Shown piece after piece: positions 62,092-64,000 of a stretch of DNA of 64,000 bases. This stretch comes from Cellulophaga lytica DSM 7489 (GTDB taxonomy: Bacteria; Bacteroidota; Bacteroidia; Flavobacteriales; Flavobacteriaceae). Each line of letters opens with the position of its first letter. Within the stretch, counting starts at the first letter, position 1. Position numbers and translations under genes: made by a program. A model generated the notes under the pieces. The model ran no database searches. It was not told the DNA's origin and worked only from the letters and a program-made list of their open reading frames with translations. Where the stretch lies: contig NC_015167.1 in the NCBI RefSeq assembly GCF_000190595.1, positions 980,501-1,044,500 on the forward strand. The letters run 5' to 3'.

Positions 62092-62976
62092 ATGAAAACC
62101 TATCTAAACATTGCAGACTTATTAAAAGACTTAAACGTAAAAAGTGAGTCTATACACCCTGGTTTTCATATTTTTAAATTTAACGAGACCAGCAAAATTG
62201 CCGCTGATGCACTCAATCCACATTTAAAAACATTTTTTACTATAGATTTTTATGCAGATAACCTATCTAAACGGCAAATAGGAACCACAAAGGTTGAAGA
62301 CTTAACCAATTCAATAGCTTTTAATTCGCCTTTACAATTATTTTCGGTACACACCTCCAATGGTATACCAGGCGAAGAAGGTTATTCCTTGCTTTTTGGG
62401 ACTGATTTCTTTGAACCTAAAAAACATCAATACGAAATTCAGCACGAGTTTCCTTATTTTAAATTGAACTCTAATCCCACTTATAAATTATCACAGTTAG
62501 ATTTACCTTTAATTAAAAACCTGTTTGATACCATTTATGAAGAATTTAAAAAGGACGATTCCCATAAAGTAGAAATAGTACGCTCTTACGTGCTGGTACT
62601 TTTGCTTCAAATAAAACGTGTGGTTGGTAATGCTACAGAAGTGGTGCAACTAAAACGTTACCAAGAAATTACAGCCAATTTTGAAGAATTAATCCTTAAA
62701 GAAACTTCAAAATATAAAACCATTGCAGACTATGCAGATCAATTAAACATTACTCCCATTTACTTGTCTGAATGTGTAAAAAAAGTAACAGGAGTAACGG
62801 CTAAAAAAATCTTATCTAACTATATGACCTTACGCGCTAAGGCTTTGTTACAGCAAACTACCAGCTCAGTTGCCCAAATTGCGTATGAAATGGGTTTTGA
62901 TGAGCCTACCAATTTTATCAAGTTTTTTAAAAACAACGAAGGCATTACACCTGCCGCTTTTAGAAAACTACCTTAA
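62092..62976 (+). CDS. AraC-family transcriptional regulator
   Basis: 294 residues: N-terminal cupin-like sensing domain (about 1-180) and a C-terminal double HTH (about 195-294; KTIADYADQLNITPIYLSECVKKVTGVTAKKILSNYMTLRAKALL, then SSVAQIAYEMGFDEPTNFIKFFKNNEGITPAAFRK). The next gene, 85 bp downstream on the same strand, is an MFS exporter; such regulators commonly control the adjacent transporter. The effector is unknown. Confidence 0.85.
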   Translation: MKTYLNIADLLKDLNVKSESIHPGFHIFKFNETSKIAADALNPHLKTFFTIDFYADNLSKRQIGTTKVEDLTNSIAFNSPLQLFSVHTSNGIPGEEGYSLLFGTDFFEPKKHQYEIQHEFPYFKLNSNPTYKLSQLDLPLIKNLFDTIYEEFKKDDSHKVEIVRSYVLVLLLQIKRVVGNATEVVQLKRYQEITANFEELILKETSKYKTIADYADQLNITPIYLSECVKKVTGVTAKKILSNYMTLRAKALLQQTTSSVAQIAYEMGFDEPTNFIKFFKNNEGITPAAFRKLP

Positions 62977-63026
62977 AAAGTATCATTTTCTCTAAAATAC
63001 TCACCTTATACAGGGTTTTGTTCTGC

Positions 63027-63053
63027 TCTAATTTTGTCCCATAACAAATTAGA
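63027..63053. promoter_or_regulatory. Operator-like inverted repeat over the MFS gene promoter
   Basis: TCTAATTTTGT (63027-63037) and ACAAATTAGA (63044-63053) are near-perfect inverted repeats. The left half contains TAATTTTG (63029-63036), a TAnnTTTG -7 box, so a protein bound here would block or modulate transcription of the transporter. Confidence 0.4.
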
Positions 63054-63061
63054 AGAGTACA

Positions 63062-64000
63062 ATGAACACCATAGAAACAAAACCTTTAAGCAATAAGTTG
63101 TTATTTATAATGGCAACTGCCATTGCGGCAACGGCAGCTAATTTATATTACAATCAGCCTTTAATTCCGTCTATTGGAGAATCATTAGGACTTAGCGAAA
63201 GTGTGCTAGGTTTTATACCATCTGCATCGCAAATTGGGTATGCAATGGCTATATTTTTTATTTCCCCGTTGGGAGATGTAATGAACAGAAAAACAGTGAT
63301 AAGAAACTTATCTATCACTTTGGTTATAGCATTACTGGGCGTGTATTTTGCTCCAAATTTTGGCATTTTAGTGGCAGCTACTTTTGTGGTAGGTTTGGGA
63401 GCCAATATTACGCAACAATTGCTGCCACTGGGTTCGTCTTTAGCTACACCAGAGAATAAAGGCAAAGTAGTGGCTACATTAATGACAGGTTTAACAACCG
63501 GTATATTATTGTCTAGAACTATAAGCGGATTTATAGCTGAGCATTTTGGTTGGCGTAGTGTGTTTTTAACTGCTGCCGTTGTTGCCGCCATAATTGGTGT
63601 TATGTTACACGTTTACTTACCATCAAACAAACCTACGGCAAAACTAAAATACAACCAGTTACTGGCATCAATGTTCACCTTGGTAAAAACCAAACCACTT
63701 TTACGCGAAGCCGCTTTTGTAGGTGCACTTTGGTTTGCTGCCTTTAACGCTATGTGGGCAACTATTGCTATACACGTTATGGAAGAACCTTTTTCGTTAT
63801 CGGTACAGCAAGTAGGTCTGTTAGGGTTTGTTGGTGCTGCCGGAATTTTTGGCGCTAAAATAGCGGGCAAATGGGCAGATAAAATTGGAGCTAGAAAGGT
63901 AATGACCGTTTCCATTAGTTTGGTGTTGGTAAGTTTTGTGGTGCTTGCATTAGGGCAAAATAATATGGTGGTGCTTTGTATTGGTATTGTACTGCTAGAT
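63062..64000 (+). CDS. MFS transporter (partial, continues beyond the right edge)
   Basis: Open from the ATG at 63062 (MNTIETKPLSNK) through the last base, 313 codons so far without a stop. About nine hydrophobic helices can be counted. The sequence matches multidrug-efflux or sugar-export type MFS proteins: IPSIGESLGLSESVLGFIPSASQIGYAM, FFISPLGDVMNRKTVI (loop 2-3 motif A), GALIG-like SRTISGFIAEHFGWRSVF, and KWADKIGARKV in the second half. Downstream of the AraC regulator, which may control it. Confidence 0.8.
   Translation, partial: MNTIETKPLSNKLLFIMATAIAATAANLYYNQPLIPSIGESLGLSESVLGFIPSASQIGYAMAIFFISPLGDVMNRKTVIRNLSITLVIALLGVYFAPNFGILVAATFVVGLGANITQQLLPLGSSLATPENKGKVVATLMTGLTTGILLSRTISGFIAEHFGWRSVFLTAAVVAAIIGVMLHVYLPSNKPTAKLKYNQLLASMFTLVKTKPLLREAAFVGALWFAAFNAMWATIAIHVMEEPFSLSVQQVGLLGFVGAAGIFGAKIAGKWADKIGARKVMTVSISLVLVSFVVLALGQNNMVVLCIGIVLLD

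Noticed and set aside
1-64000. tRNA, rRNA and CRISPR arrays
   Set aside because: No T-loop-type cloverleaf, ribosomal sequence or regularly spaced short repeat was noticed on reading both strands. A tRNAscan or CRISPR search was not possible, so a missed tRNA cannot be excluded.

Overview
The window is AT-rich (about a third G+C by eye, not computed) and densely coded. Its gene set is that of a marine-type member of the Flavobacteriaceae (Bacteroidota). The evidence is TonB-dependent receptors with carboxypeptidase-regulatory-like N-termini, type IX secretion (T9SS) sorting domains, the ftsX-DUF3098-uppP-truB gene order, MbnP/MbnH genes, lpxD, and promoters of the Bacteroidota form (-33 TTG/TTTG, -7 TAnnTTTG) with almost no Shine-Dalgarno sequences. 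No rRNA, tRNA, CRISPR array, insertion sequence or phage gene was recognised. Most of the window is ordinary chromosomal backbone.

Layout. 0-10 kb: a modABC-type oxyanion importer, hutG and hmgA (histidine and tyrosine breakdown), a strong intergenic small-RNA candidate, a nucleotidyltransferase/sugar-kinase pair, trmL, lpxD and small conserved genes. 10-23 kb: a transporter, a PIF1-like helicase, a penicillin-acylase lipoprotein with a TPM-domain protein, an MsbA-like exporter, and a minus-strand Fe-S and tRNA block (ferredoxin, its reductase, NifU-like, Mrp, an alkyltransferase-like protein, LysE, TrmB). 23-33 kb: a glycosyltransferase, a PhoR/PhoB-like pair, a TonB receptor and a surface lipoprotein built from a recent 1,035-bp tandem duplication. 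Then come two tiny secreted proteins made almost only of a T9SS sorting domain. 33-50 kb: a LuxE-like acyltransferase, an Oar-like receptor with an ecto-phosphodiesterase, a Crp-type regulator, the ftsX-truB operon, LeuRS with an unusual insertion, alanine dehydrogenase and a YugP-type peptidase. 50-58 kb: an MbnP/MbnH (diheme peroxidase) operon, an Lrp/saccharopine-dehydrogenase pair, DUF423 and pckA. 58.3-62 kb: an accessory segment (below). 62-64 kb: an AraC regulator and an MFS transporter that runs off the right edge.

How the genes work together. The phoRB-like pair and the divergent receptor share an intergenic region with three 7-bp direct repeats at exactly 11-bp spacing, the geometry of a Pho box. 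The same motif occurs twice, again at 11-bp spacing, before the duplicated lipoprotein. This makes receptor plus lipoprotein a candidate phosphate-starvation surface uptake unit.

The most unusual stretch is 58.3-62 kb. Two co-directional units (a broken Crp-like regulator with a hydrolase, and a GLUG-repeat lipoprotein) are each bounded by their own matched inverted ends. The ends are GTTAGCCAC ... GTGGCTAAC for the first and GTTAGCATTA ... TAATGCTAAC for the second. Long imperfect inverted repeats that share a 37-bp core follow each unit. That is the architecture of integron gene cassettes with attC sites, although the core differs from the classical GTTRRRY and no integrase lies in the window.
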